A DNA stretch of 64,000 nt from Methylophaga sp. 41_12_T18 (GTDB taxonomy: Bacteria > Pseudomonadota > Gammaproteobacteria > Nitrosococcales > Methylophagaceae), in contig MAAI01000052.1 of the NCBI GenBank assembly GCA_002163115.1, forward strand, positions 48,931 to 112,930. Reading direction: 5' to 3'. Positions 17,183-28,085 of this stretch are shown in pieces. The stretch's first letter is position 1. Every line of letters begins with the position of its first letter. The translations under genes were made by a program, and so were the position numbers. The notes under the pieces were generated by a model. It saw only the letters and a program-made list of their open reading frames with translations, was not told the DNA's origin and did no database searches.

Positions 17183-17202
17183 ATGTTACCGTTTTATGAC
17201 AG
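17183..17202 (-). promoter_or_regulatory. Pho box upstream of the Pit transporter
   Basis: CTGTCATAAAACGGTAACAT on the minus strand matches the Pho box consensus at 16 of 20 positions and shares the core of the pstS site. A TAATAT -10 (17169-17174) follows after 8 bases, the same spacing as at pstS and phoB. The site lies in the space shared with the divergent dsbD. Confidence 0.78.
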
Positions 17203-17297
17203 TCTATTTCGACTCAATTTATTTTTTTTTAATTCAATGAAACAATCTGCTTTGTTGATAGTCAATGACAAGACGGCTTTTAGACCCAAGACAACTT

Positions 17298-19130
17298 ATG
17301 AAAAAAATTTTATTTCTACTATTTCTACTTATAACAACCTCGCTAAATGCGCGACCAGGCCTATTAGATAGCTTAGGCTTAAATGATGATTTTGATGTGC
17401 CTCCTAGTGTGGAAGAGGCATTTCAACTTTCAGCAAAAGTCATCGATGCCACAACGTTATTAGCTCAATGGCAGGTTGCAAAAGGTAATTATCTATATCG
17501 CGATAAAATTAGCTTCGAAATTATCAACAACGATGCGGTTAAATTGCTTAGTTATTCGCTACCTGCTGGCGAAAACAAAATGGATGAAATCTTTGGCCTC
17601 AGTGAGGTTTATCATCACGATACAGAGGTGTTGCTACCGTTAAGTCGTCATGGCGACACCCAACAAGTCACTCTGTCGGTTCGTTATCAAGGTTGCTCTG
17701 AAACTTTTAACATCTGCTACCCACCGATCACCAAGCAAATTTCACTGCTGTTAGCTGCCAATAATAAGTCGACTGCCGAAATAACCAATCAGGATGTAGC
17801 TAACGCAGCCATCAACACCGTAAGTCCTGTGTTATCAGAACAAGATCGACTAGCACAGAGCTTGGCCGAAGATAGTCTGGCCAAAATATTATTAGGTTTC
17901 TTCGGCCTAGGCATCTTGCTCGCATTTACCCCCTGCGTTTTTCCGATGATCCCTATCCTATCCAGCATTATTGTTGGTGCCGGTGAAAGCATCACCACCC
18001 GCCGTGCCTTTATCCTGTCATTAACTTATGTATTGGCGATGTCGGTAACCTATACCGCCGCCGGTGTTCTGACCGGTTTATTGGGCGAGAACCTGCAAGC
18101 AGCCTTCCAAAACCCATGGATAATCGGTAGCTTCAGTGGCTTATTTGTCATTTTAGCGATGTCGATGTTTGGCTTATTTGAGCTGCAACTGCCACATTTT
18201 TTACAACATCGCTTACATAAAGTCAGCCACCAGCAACAAGGTGGCACTTTAATTGGTGTTGCCTTAATGGGCCTCATTTCCGGTGTCATCGTGGGCCCCT
18301 GTTTAGCCCCGCCTTTAGCCGGTGCGTTAATTTTTATTGGCCAACAAGGTGATCCTTTTCTAGGCGGTGCCGCACTCTTTGCGCTTAGTCTCGGTATGGG
18401 CCTACCTTTGGTTGCCATCGGCACCTCTGAAGGTAGTTTATTGCCTCGGGCCGGTGATTGGATGAATACCATTAAATCTGTATTTGGTGTGTTAATGCTC
18501 GGCCTAGCTATTTGGATGTTAGAGCGCATTATCCCTGGCTGGATTAGCTTATTACTCTGGGGCGGACTTTTAATTGTGACCGCTATTTATCTCGGGGCAC
18601 TCTCTAATCTTGGTATTGAGGCCACTGGTTGGGCTAAATTTTGGAAAGGCATCGGGCTGATCTTGTTAATTTACGGTGGTTTACTGATTGTTGGCGGCAG
18701 CAGTGGCAACCATAATCTTTGGCAGCCATTAAATCTTGCTAGCTCCAACAATAGTCTTGCAGCTGAAAAGTCAGCACTGCAGTTCAAGCAAGTGAATAGC
18801 TTTGCCGAGTTAAATCAGGCGTTAGCCACCACCAATCAACCGACCATGGTCGATTTTTATGCTGACTGGTGTGTCGATTGTAAAAAAATGGAACTGACGA
18901 CGTTTGCCGAACCAGCGGTTATTGCAGCCACACAAGGTTGGCAATTACTGCAGGTGGATATGACCGCGAACACTTCTGAACATCAGGCATTACTCAAAAA
19001 ACTCAATGTATTTGGCCCGCCAACGATGTTGTTTTTTAACGCCTCAGGCCAAGAATATCACCAGCATCGTCTGGTTGGTGATATTTCAGCTACAGCACTG
19101 TTGCAACATATCAATAGCCTTTCGCAATAA
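17298..19130 (+). CDS. dsbD: Thiol:disulfide interchange protein DsbD
   Basis: Carries electrons from cytoplasmic thioredoxin across the inner membrane to periplasmic DsbC/DsbG and cytochrome c maturation. The ATG at 17298 gives a good signal peptide (MKKILFLLFLLITTSLNA); the frame extends 11 codons upstream but without a better start. Domains in order are a periplasmic alpha domain (to about 170, with the Cys pair in GCSETFNICYPP), an eight-helix beta domain with its Cys pair in FTPCVFPMIP and GPCLAPPLAG, and a C-terminal thioredoxin domain with DFYADWCVDCKKME. The 610-residue length is normal. Confidence 0.95.
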   Translation: MKKILFLLFLLITTSLNARPGLLDSLGLNDDFDVPPSVEEAFQLSAKVIDATTLLAQWQVAKGNYLYRDKISFEIINNDAVKLLSYSLPAGENKMDEIFGLSEVYHHDTEVLLPLSRHGDTQQVTLSVRYQGCSETFNICYPPITKQISLLLAANNKSTAEITNQDVANAAINTVSPVLSEQDRLAQSLAEDSLAKILLGFFGLGILLAFTPCVFPMIPILSSIIVGAGESITTRRAFILSLTYVLAMSVTYTAAGVLTGLLGENLQAAFQNPWIIGSFSGLFVILAMSMFGLFELQLPHFLQHRLHKVSHQQQGGTLIGVALMGLISGVIVGPCLAPPLAGALIFIGQQGDPFLGGAALFALSLGMGLPLVAIGTSEGSLLPRAGDWMNTIKSVFGVLMLGLAIWMLERIIPGWISLLLWGGLLIVTAIYLGALSNLGIEATGWAKFWKGIGLILLIYGGLLIVGGSSGNHNLWQPLNLASSNNSLAAEKSALQFKQVNSFAELNQALATTNQPTMVDFYADWCVDCKKMELTTFAEPAVIAATQGWQLLQVDMTANTSEHQALLKKLNVFGPPTMLFFNASGQEYHQHRLVGDISATALLQHINSLSQ

Positions 19131-19270
19131 AGACTTCCAGCATATACGATCTATTTCGACGAATTTAGCCACATTATTGCGCATTTTTAGCTCGAAAAAC
19201 TGGACATTCCCCCCCCTCTGGTGCAAAATTCCGTCTTAAATTATTCCTCTACCAAGATGCGAACTTTACG

Positions 19271-19711
19271 ATGGCACAAATTTTAGTATTGCATGGCCCC
19301 AATCTAAACCTTTTAGGCACTCGTGAACCTGACATTTATGGTTATGAAACATTAGCTGACATCAGTACCAAACTCACTGGCCTTGCCATCGACAAAAACC
19401 ATCAGCTAACTAACCTTCAAAGTAATGCGGAACATGTACTGATTGATGCTATTCATACTGCTCGAACCAATGGCACCGCTTTCATCATTATCAATCCCGC
19501 CGCATTCACACATACTAGCGTCGCCTTACGTGACGCATTAGCTTCAGTGCAGATCCCCTTCATTGAAGTACACCTTTCCAACGTACATGCTCGAGAACAG
19601 TTCCGTCAGCATTCATATCTTTCCGATATTGCTGTAGGCGTTATCTGTGGCTTGGGTGCTCAAGGCTATGAGCTCGCTTTACAAGCAGCCATTACACATA
19701 TTAATAAATAA
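19271..19711 (+). CDS. aroQ: 3-dehydroquinate dehydratase, type II
   Basis: Third step of the shikimate pathway (3-dehydroquinate to 3-dehydroshikimate). The 146-residue enzyme has all type II landmarks: [16 protein letters not shown] with the catalytic Arg and Tyr loop, [17 protein letters not shown], and the catalytic His region [18 protein letters not shown]. It is the first gene of the conserved aroQ-accB-accC set, with accB starting 9 bp after its stop. The 140-bp gap before it probably holds the promoter. Confidence 0.97.
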   Translation: MAQILVLHGPNLNLLGTREPDIYGYETLADISTKLTGLAIDKNHQLTNLQSNAEHVLIDAIHTARTNGTAFIIINPAAFTHTSVALRDALASVQIPFIEVHLSNVHAREQFRQHSYLSDIAVGVICGLGAQGYELALQAAITHINK

Positions 19712-19720
19712 GGTTTTTCC

Positions 19721-20167
19721 ATGGATATTCGTAAAATAAAAAAATTAATAGATTTAATTCAAGAATCTGATGTAGCCGAAATAGAAATTAAAGAAGGTGA
19801 AGAATCTGTTCGTATCAGCCGTGCTAGTGCACAAGTAGTGGTTGCAGCACCTGTAGCAGTAGCCCCTCAAGCTGTCGCAGCACCTGTCGCTGCTCCAGCA
19901 GCAGTTGCAGAAGCACCAGCAGCTGCTAATACCGCCAATGCCGTTAAGTCACCAATGGTCGGTACTTTCTACCGTTCTTCTTCTCCAGAATCAGCATCAT
20001 TTATTGAAGTGGGCCAAACCGTTGCTGCCGGTGATGTGATTTGCATTATCGAAGCAATGAAAATGTTTAACCAGATCGAAGCCGATCGCAGTGGTACCGT
20101 TAAAGCTATTTTGGTTGAGAATGGTCATCCTGTTGAGTTTGATGAGCCATTAGTTATCATCGAATAA
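19721..20167 (+). CDS. accB: Biotin carboxyl carrier protein of acetyl-CoA carboxylase
   Basis: Carries CO2 on biotin between AccC and AccA/AccD in the first step of fatty acid synthesis. In 148 residues there is an N-terminal dimerisation part ([20 protein letters not shown]), an Ala/Pro/Val linker (about 38-75), and the biotinyl domain with [10 protein letters not shown], where Lys114 is the biotinylation site. The thumb region [14 protein letters not shown] is present. It is cotranscribed with accC, which follows after 65 bp. Confidence 0.97.
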   Translation: MDIRKIKKLIDLIQESDVAEIEIKEGEESVRISRASAQVVVAAPVAVAPQAVAAPVAAPAAVAEAPAAANTANAVKSPMVGTFYRSSSPESASFIEVGQTVAAGDVICIIEAMKMFNQIEADRSGTVKAILVENGHPVEFDEPLVIIE

Positions 20168-20232
20168 ATAGCTGTCATCGCTATTTCAACGTAACAATCT
20201 TGCTTACACCAAACTGTGGATAAACAAATCTC

Positions 20233-21573
20233 ATGATAGATAAAATTGTCATTGCCAACCGCGGCGAAATTGCCCTTCGTGTACTTCGTGCCTGCCAAGA
20301 ACTAGGCATTAAAACCGTTGCTGTTCACTCTGATGTAGATCGTGATTTAAAACACGTATTACTAGCAGATGAAACGGTTTGTATTGGCCCTGCATCCTCT
20401 TTAGAGAGTTACCTTAATGAGCCGGCATTAATCAGTGCCGCTGAAATTACTGATGCAACCGCGATTCATCCTGGTTATGGCTTTTTATCAGAAAATGCTG
20501 ACTTTGCAGAACGCGTAGAACGCAGTGGTTTTATCTTCATTGGTCCAACTGCAGATACCATTCGGTTGATGGGCGATAAAGTATCGGCCATTAAAGCAAT
20601 GAAAGAAGCGGGCGTGCCTTGTGTGCCTGGTTCAGATGGCCCCCTAGGCGATGATGATGCAACGAACCTGCGTCTAGCACAGCAAATCGGTTACCCGATC
20701 ATTATCAAAGCATCTGGTGGTGGTGGTGGTCGTGGTATGCGTGAAGTACATAGTGAAGCACACTTGCTCAATGCTATCGCTCTTACTCGTAGTGAATCAA
20801 AAACGCTGTTTAAGAATGACATGATCTATATGGAAAAATTCTTAGAAGATCCACGTCATATTGAATTCCAAGTATTAGCTGATCAACATGGTAACGCTAT
20901 CCACTTAGGCGAACGTGATTGCTCTATGCAACGTCGCCATCAAAAAGTATTAGAAGAAGCGCCAGCGCCAGGCATTACCCCTGAATTGCGTGAACGTATG
21001 GGTAAAATCTGTGCTGATGCTTGTGTACGTATCGGTTACCGTGGTGCAGGTACCTTTGAATTCTTGTATCAAGATGGTGAGTTCTACTTCATTGAAATGA
21101 ATACTCGTATTCAAGTTGAGCATCCAGTAACTGAACAAATAACAGACACTGATCTTGTCGCTGAACAAATTCGTATTGCTGCCGGTGAGCCGCTATCTAT
21201 CAAACAAGAAGATGTCGTTATTAATGGCCATGCCATTGAATGTCGTATTAATGCTGAAGATGCTAAAACATTCATGCCTAGCCCAGGTACGATTACTCAC
21301 TATCATGCTCCAGGCGGTGCCGGTATTCGTGTCGATTCCCATATTTACAGTGGCTATCGTGTACCACCTAACTACGATTCATTGATCGCTAAATTGATTG
21401 TTTACGGTAAAACACGTGAATCAGCAATTGCACGAATGAAAACTGCATTAAATGAAATTGGTATCGAAGGCATCAAAACCAACGTCGCATTACAGCAAGA
21501 TATTATTGGTGACGCTAATTTCCAAAGCGGTGGCACTAATATCCACTACCTTGAAAAGAAACTCGGACTGTAA
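20233..21573 (+). CDS. accC: Biotin carboxylase of acetyl-CoA carboxylase
   Basis: ATP-dependent carboxylation of the biotin on AccB. The 446-residue protein has the ATP-grasp fold: [20 protein letters not shown] at the N-terminus, the glycine-rich loop [14 protein letters not shown], the [13 protein letters not shown] strand, [19 protein letters not shown], and the metal-binding and catalytic stretch [16 protein letters not shown]. Length is as in E. coli (449). It is followed after 17 bp by prmA. Confidence 0.97.
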   Translation: MIDKIVIANRGEIALRVLRACQELGIKTVAVHSDVDRDLKHVLLADETVCIGPASSLESYLNEPALISAAEITDATAIHPGYGFLSENADFAERVERSGFIFIGPTADTIRLMGDKVSAIKAMKEAGVPCVPGSDGPLGDDDATNLRLAQQIGYPIIIKASGGGGGRGMREVHSEAHLLNAIALTRSESKTLFKNDMIYMEKFLEDPRHIEFQVLADQHGNAIHLGERDCSMQRRHQKVLEEAPAPGITPELRERMGKICADACVRIGYRGAGTFEFLYQDGEFYFIEMNTRIQVEHPVTEQITDTDLVAEQIRIAAGEPLSIKQEDVVINGHAIECRINAEDAKTFMPSPGTITHYHAPGGAGIRVDSHIYSGYRVPPNYDSLIAKLIVYGKTRESAIARMKTALNEIGIEGIKTNVALQQDIIGDANFQSGGTNIHYLEKKLGL

Positions 21574-21590
21574 GGTAGAGCATTAGTAAT

Positions 21591-22466
21591 ATGGCTTGGA
21601 TACAATTTATCTTTGATAGCACGCCTGACGCTGCTGATCAGCTTTCAGACATGCTCTTGGAATGTGGCTCTAGTGCAATCACCTTCCAAGACAATGCCGA
21701 TCAACCTTTGTTTGAACCTGCTATTGGTACCACACCTTTATGGGCAGCGACACGAGTTATCGCATTGTTTGATGCCGATATCGATATTGATGGCACCATT
21801 GACCATTTATCGACTTTAATGGCACCAGCAACGGTGCCAAGTCACCGTGTTGAAGCTGTAGAAGATAAAGATTGGGAACGTGAATGGATGGATAATTTCC
21901 ACCCTATCTCCTTTGGCGAACGTTTGTGGATCTGTCCTAGCTGGCATACGCCACCACAACCAGAAGCCATTAATATCATGTTAGATCCAGGTCTCGCTTT
22001 TGGTACTGGCACCCATCCCACTACCGCCTTGTGTTTGAACTGGCTAGATCAAGCTGATGTTAAAGGTAAATACGTCATTGATTATGGTTGCGGCAGTGGT
22101 ATTTTAGCCATTGCAGCCGCTTTATTAGGCGCAAAAAAGGTGATTGGTGTTGATACTGATCCACAAGCATTAGAAGCGACACAAGCCAATGCCGAGCGTA
22201 ATGGCGTACAAATCGATACCTATTTCCCTGATGATTGTCCTACCGATCAAGCTGATTTACTGATTGCGAATATTTTAGCTGGGCCATTACAGTCCTTATC
22301 TGAGTTATTTTCACAATTAACGAAACCACAAGCACCTATCGTTTTGTCAGGAATTTTAGAAGAACAAGCACAGGATGTGAGTTCAACTTATCAAACTTGG
22401 TTTGCAATGCAGCCCCCAACCCAAAAGGAAGAATGGATTCGCTTGACCGGTCAACGACATGACTGA
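21591..22466 (+). CDS. prmA: Ribosomal protein L11 methyltransferase
   Basis: Trimethylates ribosomal protein L11 using SAM. The 291-residue protein has the N-terminal L11-binding domain (starting MAWIQFIFDSTPDAADQLSD) and a Rossmann domain with LDPGLAFGTGTHPTTALCL, VIDYGCGSGILAIAAALLGA and the post-motif DLLIANILAGPL, all diagnostic of PrmA. Its end overlaps the dusB start by 8 bp, which suggests translational coupling within the accBC-prmA-dusB-fis series. Confidence 0.97.
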   Translation: MAWIQFIFDSTPDAADQLSDMLLECGSSAITFQDNADQPLFEPAIGTTPLWAATRVIALFDADIDIDGTIDHLSTLMAPATVPSHRVEAVEDKDWEREWMDNFHPISFGERLWICPSWHTPPQPEAINIMLDPGLAFGTGTHPTTALCLNWLDQADVKGKYVIDYGCGSGILAIAAALLGAKKVIGVDTDPQALEATQANAERNGVQIDTYFPDDCPTDQADLLIANILAGPLQSLSELFSQLTKPQAPIVLSGILEEQAQDVSSTYQTWFAMQPPTQKEEWIRLTGQRHD

Positions 22467-23460
22467 TCACGCATTCAAAATTGGCCCTTACACACTGCCA
22501 AATAACCTCTTCTTAGCACCCATGGCTGGCGTTACCGATCGTCCTTTTCGACAACTATGCCGTCGCTTAGGTGCTGGCATGGCCGTATCAGAGATGATTA
22601 CGGCCAATAAATCATTATGGGCCAGTAAAAAATCACTATTACGTGCTAACCATGATGGTGAACCAGAACCGCGTAGCGTACAGATTGCTGGTGCCGATCC
22701 GAAAATGATGGCTGAAGCCGCTCAACATAATGTTGAACAAGGCGCGCATATCATTGATATCAACATGGGCTGTCCTGCCAAGAAAGTCTGTAATGTGATG
22801 GCCGGTTCGGCATTATTACAACATGAAGCTTTAGTCGCTGAAATTCTTGAATCGGTTGTCAATGCGGTTGATGTGCCTGTTACCTTAAAAATTCGGACGG
22901 GTTGGGACCGAGATAATAGAAACGGTGTGACTATTGCCCGCATTGCTCAAGAATCAGGTATTCAAGCCTTAGCTGTGCATGGCCGAACCCGAGCAGATGC
23001 ATACAAAGGCGAAGCCGAATTCGATACCATTGCTGATATCAAATCTAGAATTGAGATTCCAGTGATTGCCAACGGTGATATTTCGAGCCCAGACAAAGCT
23101 AAGCAAATCCTTGCTTACACCGGCGTTGATGGCCTAATGATTGGTCGTGCCGCGCAAGGTAACCCATGGATTTTTAGGCAAATAAACCACTATTTAGACC
23201 ACGGTGAGGTTTTAGCCTCGCCATCAGTAAAAGAAATCAGACAAACCTTGATCGAGCACCTACATACCCTGTACGATTTCTATGGTGACTACACTGGTGT
23301 GCGCATGGCTCGCAAGCATATCGCTTGGTATAGCAAGGGTTTACGAGATGGTAATCCTTTCCGCCAACAAATGAACACCTTCGAACAGCCGCAACAACAA
23401 CTTGATTTCACCGAGCAATTTTTTGCTCAACTTGAAGATAAGGATACGATGGCAGCATGA
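22459..23460 (+). CDS. dusB: tRNA-dihydrouridine synthase DusB
   Basis: FMN enzyme that reduces uridine (position 17 in E. coli) in tRNA. The 333 residues form a TIM barrel with LAPMAGVTDRPFRQLCRRLG, the catalytic-cysteine segment DINMGCPAKKVCNVMAGSAL, LKIRTGWD, AVHGRTRADAYKG and NGDISSPDKAKQIL with the FMN phosphate site VDGLMIGRAAQGNPWIF. It overlaps prmA upstream and fis downstream (4 bp), the usual dusB-fis operon. Confidence 0.97.
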   Translation: MTDHAFKIGPYTLPNNLFLAPMAGVTDRPFRQLCRRLGAGMAVSEMITANKSLWASKKSLLRANHDGEPEPRSVQIAGADPKMMAEAAQHNVEQGAHIIDINMGCPAKKVCNVMAGSALLQHEALVAEILESVVNAVDVPVTLKIRTGWDRDNRNGVTIARIAQESGIQALAVHGRTRADAYKGEAEFDTIADIKSRIEIPVIANGDISSPDKAKQILAYTGVDGLMIGRAAQGNPWIFRQINHYLDHGEVLASPSVKEIRQTLIEHLHTLYDFYGDYTGVRMARKHIAWYSKGLRDGNPFRQQMNTFEQPQQQLDFTEQFFAQLEDKDTMAA

Positions 23461-23747
23461 CCCAAGCTTTAGAAAAACAGCCTGCTAGCTGCTTCGAATT
23501 AGATGTGGCCAGCGAGCAAAAAAATGCCCCCATCGCCGAATGTGTTGAAACCGCATTAAAAGATTACTTTGAACAATTAGATGGTCATTCAACCGCCAAC
23601 CTATACGACATGCTCATGGCAGAAGTTGAAGCGCCTTTATTCAAAGCAACACTCACTCATACCAATGGCAATCAAAGTCGTGCCGCCGAAATTCTCGGTT
23701 TAAACCGCGGCACACTACGCAAAAAATTAAAACTTTACGGCTTATAA
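23457..23747 (+). CDS. fis: DNA-binding protein Fis
   Basis: Nucleoid-associated protein and growth-phase regulator that bends DNA. The 96-residue product has the N-terminal beta-hairpin region, the four-helix core (VETALKDYFEQLDGH) and the C-terminal HTH GNQSRAAEILGLNRGTLRKK with LKLYGL, which matches enteric Fis closely. It is cotranscribed with dusB, whose stop overlaps its ATG. purH begins 26 bp later and may be part of the same transcript. Confidence 0.97.
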   Translation: MTQALEKQPASCFELDVASEQKNAPIAECVETALKDYFEQLDGHSTANLYDMLMAEVEAPLFKATLTHTNGNQSRAAEILGLNRGTLRKKLKLYGL

Positions 23748-23773
23748 CAGCCTAGCAACAATCAGGAAACCAC

Positions 23774-25339
23774 ATGAATAAAATCCAGCGCGCGCTACTT
23801 AGTGTGTCAGACAAAACAGGTGTTTTAGAGCTTGCTCAAGAACTAAATCGTTTGGGTGTTGAATTACTGTCTACTGGCGGTACAGCAAAATTATTACAAG
23901 AAGCAGGATTGCCTGTTAAAGAAGTATCTGAACATACTGGTTTTCCAGAAATGATGGATGGCCGTATCAAAACCTTACATCCAAAAATTCACGGTGGCTT
24001 ATTAGGCCGTCGTGGTACTGATGAAGGCATCATGGCTGAGCATGATATTGCTCCGATTGACCTTGTAGTGGTCAACCTTTACCCATTCGAAGCGACTATT
24101 GCTCGTGATGATTGTACCTTACCAATGGCAATTGAAAACATTGATATTGGTGGCCCAACGATGTTGCGTGCCGCTGCTAAAAATCATGCGTCAGTAACCG
24201 TGTTAATTGATCCAGCCGATTACAGCCGAGTAACAGAGCAGTTAGAAGCTACCGGTGGTGTTGATGACGCTACTCGTTTTGATTTAGCAGTAAAAACATT
24301 CGAACATACCGCTCATTATGATGGTGCAATTGCTAACTTTTTAGGCAAGATTGAAGCTGACGATACAACAGCTAATTTCCCTCGTACCTTCAATAGCCAA
24401 TTCCAAAAAACACAAGATATGCGTTATGGTGAAAACCCTCATCAAAAAGCAGCTTTTTACACTGAAGCAGAACCAGAAACCGGTTCTATTGCTGCAGCTG
24501 AGCAGTTACAAGGTAAAGAATTATCTTATAACAACATTGCTGATACCGATGCTGCCTTAGAATGTGTTAAAGCGTTTCCTGAGTCACCAGCCTGTGTGAT
24601 CGTCAAGCATGCTAACCCTTGTGGTGTAGCGATTGCCGATGACTTATTAACAGCTTATGACTTAGCTTACCAAACAGATACCACTTCTGCTTTTGGTGGC
24701 ATTATCGCCTTTAACCGCACTTTAGATGCAGCAACAGCACAAGCGATCATTGATCGCCAATTTGTTGAAGTTATCATCGCTCCAGAAATTAGTGATGAAG
24801 CCAAACAAATCATTAGCCAAAAAGCCAATGTTCGTCTGTTATGTTGTGGGCCATTGCCGACACAACAGGCTGAAGGTTTAGACTTTAAACGTGTTAATGG
24901 CGGCCTATTAGTTCAAGATCGCGATACAGCATTAGTCACTGCTGATGAGTTAAAAGTAGTGACTAAAAAAGCACCGTCTGAAGAGCAAATGCTTGACTTG
25001 TTATTTGCATGGCGTGTCGCTAAGTTTGTTAAATCTAACGCGATTGTTTATGTTAACAAACAACAAACCGTCGGTATTGGTGCAGGCCAAATGAGCCGTG
25101 TTGTAAGCAGTCGTATTGCTGGTATTAAAGCAGAAGATGCAGGTTTGACTGTTCCAGGCGCTGTAATGGCCTCTGATGCCTTCTTCCCATTCCGTGATGG
25201 CCTAGATGCCGCCGCAGAAGCTGGAATCAGTGCTGTTATTCAACCGGGTGGCTCGATGCGAGATGATGAAGTTATTGCTGCTGCAGATGAACATGGCATT
25301 GCAATGGTCTTCACTGGCATGCGTCACTTTAAGCACTAG
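23774..25339 (+). CDS. purH: Bifunctional AICAR transformylase/IMP cyclohydrolase
   Basis: Catalyses the last two steps of IMP synthesis. The 521 residues comprise the N-terminal IMP cyclohydrolase ([49 protein letters not shown]) and the C-terminal transformylase with the Lys-His pair in [13 protein letters not shown] and the ending [20 protein letters not shown]. The expected purD does not follow; cyaA does. Confidence 0.97.
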   Translation: MNKIQRALLSVSDKTGVLELAQELNRLGVELLSTGGTAKLLQEAGLPVKEVSEHTGFPEMMDGRIKTLHPKIHGGLLGRRGTDEGIMAEHDIAPIDLVVVNLYPFEATIARDDCTLPMAIENIDIGGPTMLRAAAKNHASVTVLIDPADYSRVTEQLEATGGVDDATRFDLAVKTFEHTAHYDGAIANFLGKIEADDTTANFPRTFNSQFQKTQDMRYGENPHQKAAFYTEAEPETGSIAAAEQLQGKELSYNNIADTDAALECVKAFPESPACVIVKHANPCGVAIADDLLTAYDLAYQTDTTSAFGGIIAFNRTLDAATAQAIIDRQFVEVIIAPEISDEAKQIISQKANVRLLCCGPLPTQQAEGLDFKRVNGGLLVQDRDTALVTADELKVVTKKAPSEEQMLDLLFAWRVAKFVKSNAIVYVNKQQTVGIGAGQMSRVVSSRIAGIKAEDAGLTVPGAVMASDAFFPFRDGLDAAAEAGISAVIQPGGSMRDDEVIAAADEHGIAMVFTGMRHFKH

Positions 25340-25357
25340 GCCAGTCATTAGCTTGCA

Positions 25358-28009
25358 ATGGAAACAAGCGACGTACTTAAACAGTTTTTAGCTTTTAACC
25401 GCACACGGATCGCGCGGTTGCGAGAGCTATTCCCAATTCAACAGCAAGCCTTTATTGAATTGCTGCCACTGATTTTCCACAGCAACTCTGCCACATTACC
25501 GGCTTTTATCAGTAATTCAGTCCCTGCCGGTATTAGTGATTATCAGCCTAATGAAGCCGATCTAACTGCCGCTCAGAAATTTAATCACAGTTTTAACTTT
25601 AAGCGCAAAGCGTTACGCCACTACCCTATTTTAGGTCTGTACTTGATCAATGATCATGGCGGCCTACAATTCCCCCAGCAAGCTGACTTTGATCTATGGC
25701 TGGTTCATAGCGAACAAGTGCCTACCGCTGAACAAGCGCTATTACAGCAAAAATCACAGGCACTGCAACAATGGGCTACTAGTCTCGATATTAACTTAAC
25801 CATTCGGTTATTTAATATCTCGGATCTTAACCCGTCTTCATTTACCGCCCATGACTTAAACCGCTTTTATTTGAATGGTTTGGTATTGGCTGGCAGCCTG
25901 CCCGCCTGGTGGTTAGTGCCGCCTGACACCACAGATTATCAACAAGCAGTGCAGCAACTGACCCAGCAACGCAGGTTAAACCATCACAGTATTATCGACT
26001 TTGGTGAATTACCTACTGAGATGGATGCTCAACCGCTGTTTGATCTCACTTATAAACAGCTTAATATTGCCATGGAGCAGGGACTTGAAGCGCTGTTAGA
26101 CTTGCTCTATAGCCAATATTGTTTGCTCACTTACCCGCAACATATTTGGCTGTGCAATGATTTAAAACATACCGTTTATCAAGATGAGAAAAATCCATTA
26201 CAGATAGATAGTAACCTGCTTAAACTAACCAAGCTACAGCAACAAGGCGGGCTCAGTAACGAACGCTTATTACTGGTTAAACAGGCACTGTATTTTTTAT
26301 TTAAAGAGCGGCTGTCACAACAGGTTGCCCATGCTATCTATCCATGGCGCCGTGAATTTTGTAGCCAACTAATACAATCATGGCAATGGTCTGAGCAACA
26401 AATTAAAGACTTAGACCGTCGTTCACAAGCCGCTTATCGCCAATGTGTCACTGAATATGAACAACTTCGTAATATAGTATTTGATGTCAGTCATAGCCTG
26501 TTAAATTTTGCTAAGCAACACCAGCTCGACTGTGAGCAACAAATAAAACAGTTAAGACGTAAGCAGCAACTACATGAGTCAGCGCCTGACATTATCACCT
26601 GTTTACCGCCAGCATTATTACCTAAGAGCTCAGAACAACATCTGTACCTATATCGAACGACACAACAGCAAGGCTGGATGCTTAATGAAGTAGCCATTAT
26701 TGGCAACAAGCAAGTGGCGCTATATCAAGCAGACTCTTTGGTGCAAGTGCTCGCTTGGGCAGTAGCTAATCAATTGCTCACCAAATCAACCCGACTGAAG
26801 ATTGCCGATCAAACACATCAAATAGCCATAAATACAATATTACAACTGGTTGAACAGTTATTACGCTCAAAGCTTAAAGAGCTTACTCCAACAATCAGTG
26901 AGCAAAAGTTAGCTCAACCAGCAGCAATAACACAACTGCTGCTAGTGATTAATCTCGAACACAGCCCGACCGATAATCTCAGCCAGCAAGGCTTAGTATT
27001 GTCTAGTTTGCAAAGTGATCCGCTCAACCATGCAGCCAATCGTCAGAGCTTAATAGTAACGGTTGAAGCGTTAATATTAACCTCATGGGGACAATGGCAC
27101 TATATAACCTATCAAGGTTTAGATAGTCCCTTGCAGGTGCTAGCCAAACTACTGCAATGGCAGTCCGAGCAGTTATCAGCTGACAACATTATCAGCTGGT
27201 GTCCATCCGAAGCGCATGGTCAAGCGATAAGTAACCGACTTTCAAACCTTTATAACGAGGTGATTACTCACTATAAATCAACATCGACAAGTGGCAATTA
27301 CTTTATGGCCATCTCTGAACAGCTCTATCAGCTGCACTGGCAGCATGAAGCATGCTTTGTTCGCTTAGTATCAAAGCAGGGCAATATGTTGCAGGTGCTG
27401 ATGGATGTTAATCGCCATTTTTCAACCAGCAAAGTTGACTCATCGATTAAACATAATGAGCTATTCAATCAACTGTTACGCTACCAATCGCCACAACAAA
27501 TCACCTTATTTCTGCAACTACAATCAGCACAAATTACTATCTATATCGTTGATGAATTGGGCAACCTGATTGAACAACATTTTTATGGCTTAACAGAGTC
27601 GACATTAATCACTCATTTTTATCATTTTTTAAATACCATTAAGCTTAAAAATGAAATTAACAAATTACGTTTTTATCGTTTAGAAAAAGTGAATTCCGAC
27701 TGGCAGGTCAATGTTATTCCGCTGCAAACTCCGGCCGGCCAAAGTTATTTACCGGTGATGGTTGAAATGGATTCCGCCGATGACCATGCTCAATGCAAAA
27801 TATATTGTGGCCAGGAATACTTTCAAGGTACAGCCAATGATAAATCGGTCTTCCACGCCGTTAGAGAGCTCATGTTGCGGTTACGAAAAAGCCATCAACA
27901 GTATCCGCTATACATAACCAAACTCACCTTCAGCCAAGGTGGGCCCTACACTTCTAATCAATACCTATTACAAAAACAACGCCTAGAGCAGCTGTTAAAT
28001 CAAAACTGA
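25358..28009 (+). CDS. cyaA: Class I adenylate cyclase
   Basis: Makes cAMP from ATP for CRP signalling. The 883-residue protein has the size and two-part plan of enterobacterial CyaA: an N-terminal catalytic half with the nucleotidyltransferase-type DFDLWLVHSE near residue 110 and a C-terminal regulatory half. KRKALRHYPILGLYLINDHG and PPDTTDYQQAVQQLTQQRRL are conserved-looking stretches. It is unusually rich in Gln and Leu. It starts 18 bp after purH, so it may be read from the same promoter; in enterics it is next to hemC instead. Confidence 0.9.
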   Translation: METSDVLKQFLAFNRTRIARLRELFPIQQQAFIELLPLIFHSNSATLPAFISNSVPAGISDYQPNEADLTAAQKFNHSFNFKRKALRHYPILGLYLINDHGGLQFPQQADFDLWLVHSEQVPTAEQALLQQKSQALQQWATSLDINLTIRLFNISDLNPSSFTAHDLNRFYLNGLVLAGSLPAWWLVPPDTTDYQQAVQQLTQQRRLNHHSIIDFGELPTEMDAQPLFDLTYKQLNIAMEQGLEALLDLLYSQYCLLTYPQHIWLCNDLKHTVYQDEKNPLQIDSNLLKLTKLQQQGGLSNERLLLVKQALYFLFKERLSQQVAHAIYPWRREFCSQLIQSWQWSEQQIKDLDRRSQAAYRQCVTEYEQLRNIVFDVSHSLLNFAKQHQLDCEQQIKQLRRKQQLHESAPDIITCLPPALLPKSSEQHLYLYRTTQQQGWMLNEVAIIGNKQVALYQADSLVQVLAWAVANQLLTKSTRLKIADQTHQIAINTILQLVEQLLRSKLKELTPTISEQKLAQPAAITQLLLVINLEHSPTDNLSQQGLVLSSLQSDPLNHAANRQSLIVTVEALILTSWGQWHYITYQGLDSPLQVLAKLLQWQSEQLSADNIISWCPSEAHGQAISNRLSNLYNEVITHYKSTSTSGNYFMAISEQLYQLHWQHEACFVRLVSKQGNMLQVLMDVNRHFSTSKVDSSIKHNELFNQLLRYQSPQQITLFLQLQSAQITIYIVDELGNLIEQHFYGLTESTLITHFYHFLNTIKLKNEINKLRFYRLEKVNSDWQVNVIPLQTPAGQSYLPVMVEMDSADDHAQCKIYCGQEYFQGTANDKSVFHAVRELMLRLRKSHQQYPLYITKLTFSQGGPYTSNQYLLQKQRLEQLLNQN

Positions 28010-28085
28010 GCTTCAATCTGCCCTTTCGCTTTCTGGGTAGCTCTTTTATTATGTGTTGTTAAAGTTAAATATATAGAGATAGATC

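Noticed and set aside
20215..20223. Perfect DnaA box (TGTGGATAA) between accB and accC
   Set aside because: It is a single copy. One 9-mer match in 64 kb is expected by chance.
28008..28050. Terminator after cyaA
   Set aside because: GAGCT and AGCTC flank GCCC/GGGT with a TTTTATT tail, but the stem is broken and too weak to call.
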